Source: Anaerobacillus alkalidiazotrophicus (lineage in GTDB: Bacteria; Bacillota; Bacilli; Bacillales_H; Anaerobacillaceae). From it: a stretch of DNA of 13,191 nucleotides. How positions within the stretch are numbered: position 1 is the stretch's first letter; every line of letters begins with the position of its first letter. The notes beneath the pieces are model-generated. The model was not told the DNA's origin, did no database searches, and was given only the letters and a program-made list of their open reading frames with translations. The position numbers were made by a program, and so were the translations under genes. Of the stretch, positions 12,990 to 13,191 are shown piece after piece. The stretch is taken from the NCBI RefSeq assembly GCF_001866055.1, contig NZ_MLQS01000026.1, forward strand, positions 1 through 13,191, written 5' to 3'.

Positions 12990-13005
12990 TGGTTCTTTGA
13001 AAACT
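12990..13005 (+). promoter_or_regulatory. boxA-like antitermination site and leader hairpin
   Basis: TGGTTCTTTGAAAACT resembles the boxA sequence bound by NusB/S10 in rRNA leaders. About 25 bases further, GAGATA (13031-13036) and TATCTC (13042-13047) form a short hairpin within the part removed during 16S maturation. Confidence 0.6.
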
Positions 13006-13080
13006 GAACACACAGCCAAGCGAATTAAAAGAGATAGTAAATATCTCGTCAATGTTTTATTTTGAGCTTTATCAAACACT

Positions 13081-13191
13081 TTTATGGAGAGTTTGATCCT
13101 GGCTCAGGACGAACGCTGGCGGCGTGCCTAATACATGCAAGTCGAGCGAATGGATGGGAGCTTGCTCCCTGAAATTAGCGGCGGACGGGTG
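13081..13191 (+). rRNA. rrs: 16S ribosomal RNA, 5' end (partial)
   Basis: The universal 5' region is present: GAGTTTGATCCTGGCTCAG and the following GAACGCTGGCGGCGTGCC, then the CATGCAAGTCGAGCG segment and the first variable region with a GGGAGC-TTGC-TCCC hairpin. The start is placed at TTTATGGAGAG, by comparison with Bacillus 16S rRNA. The gene runs out of the window, with about 7% of its length visible. The sequence is Bacillaceae-like. Confidence 0.97.

Noticed and set aside
12864..13079. Minus-strand open frame of 71 codons
   Set aside because: It lies over the rRNA promoter and leader and has no family pattern.

Overview
The window looks like a low-GC, Gram-positive, endospore-forming Bacillaceae chromosome. 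The evidence is the Bacillus-type 16S rRNA 5' end at the right edge, strong AAGGAGG-type ribosome binding sites, TTG/GTG starts, and clear homologues of Bacillus families (YtrA-type GntR, YwbE, DUF3231, YhbD with the two bactofilins YhbE/YhbF, YdhG, KtrA). The genus cannot be fixed from this sequence.

Layout. Positions 1-786 hold no gene I can support, only hairpins and the promoter of the next operon. Positions 787-2833 are a translationally coupled three-gene operon: a YtrA-type GntR repressor, an ABC ATPase and a six-helix membrane protein. It is visibly richer in G and in GCG/CGG/TCG codons than its surroundings. Positions 2936-5878 are bracketed by two inverted copies of an IS200/IS605-like end. 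Inside lie a gutted merR gene behind an intact-looking MerR promoter, a multiply broken DUF3784-plus-PH-like gene, and an intact COG2509-type FAD-dependent dehydrogenase. The right-hand copy carries a chain of hairpins resembling the omega-RNA/right end of a TnpB transposon, with no tnpB, and it abuts the ribosome binding site of a ywbE-family gene.

Positions 6246-7057 hold two small minus-strand genes (a three-helix membrane protein and a DUF6429-like protein), each followed by a CGTTAG-containing repeat. A DUF3231 gene with an internal duplication follows on the minus strand (7372-8388). Divergent from it is the 5' half of a ydaO/yuaA-type c-di-AMP riboswitch in front of only the first 45 codons of ktrA, then an array of short repeats. 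Positions 9277-11361 are a yhbD-yhbE-yhbF operon: an HTH regulator with a perfect 10-bp dyad over its promoter, followed by two bactofilins. After a pair of diverged palindromic repeats come a small zinc-finger/helix-hairpin-helix protein gene (RNA polymerase alpha-CTD-like) and a ydhG pseudogene with three separate lesions.

The last 400 bases are the leader of an rRNA operon: tandem promoters with TTGCGG/TTGCGC -35 elements, a boxA-like sequence, and the first 111 bases of 16S rRNA.

Overall this is a gene-decay and insertion zone next to an rRNA operon, with at least four pseudogenes among about eleven intact genes. The bactofilin operon is the most coherent functional unit. The most unusual signals are the orphan omega-RNA-like right end, the half riboswitch, the repeat that follows small genes, and the palindromic repeat pair with a compensatory base change.
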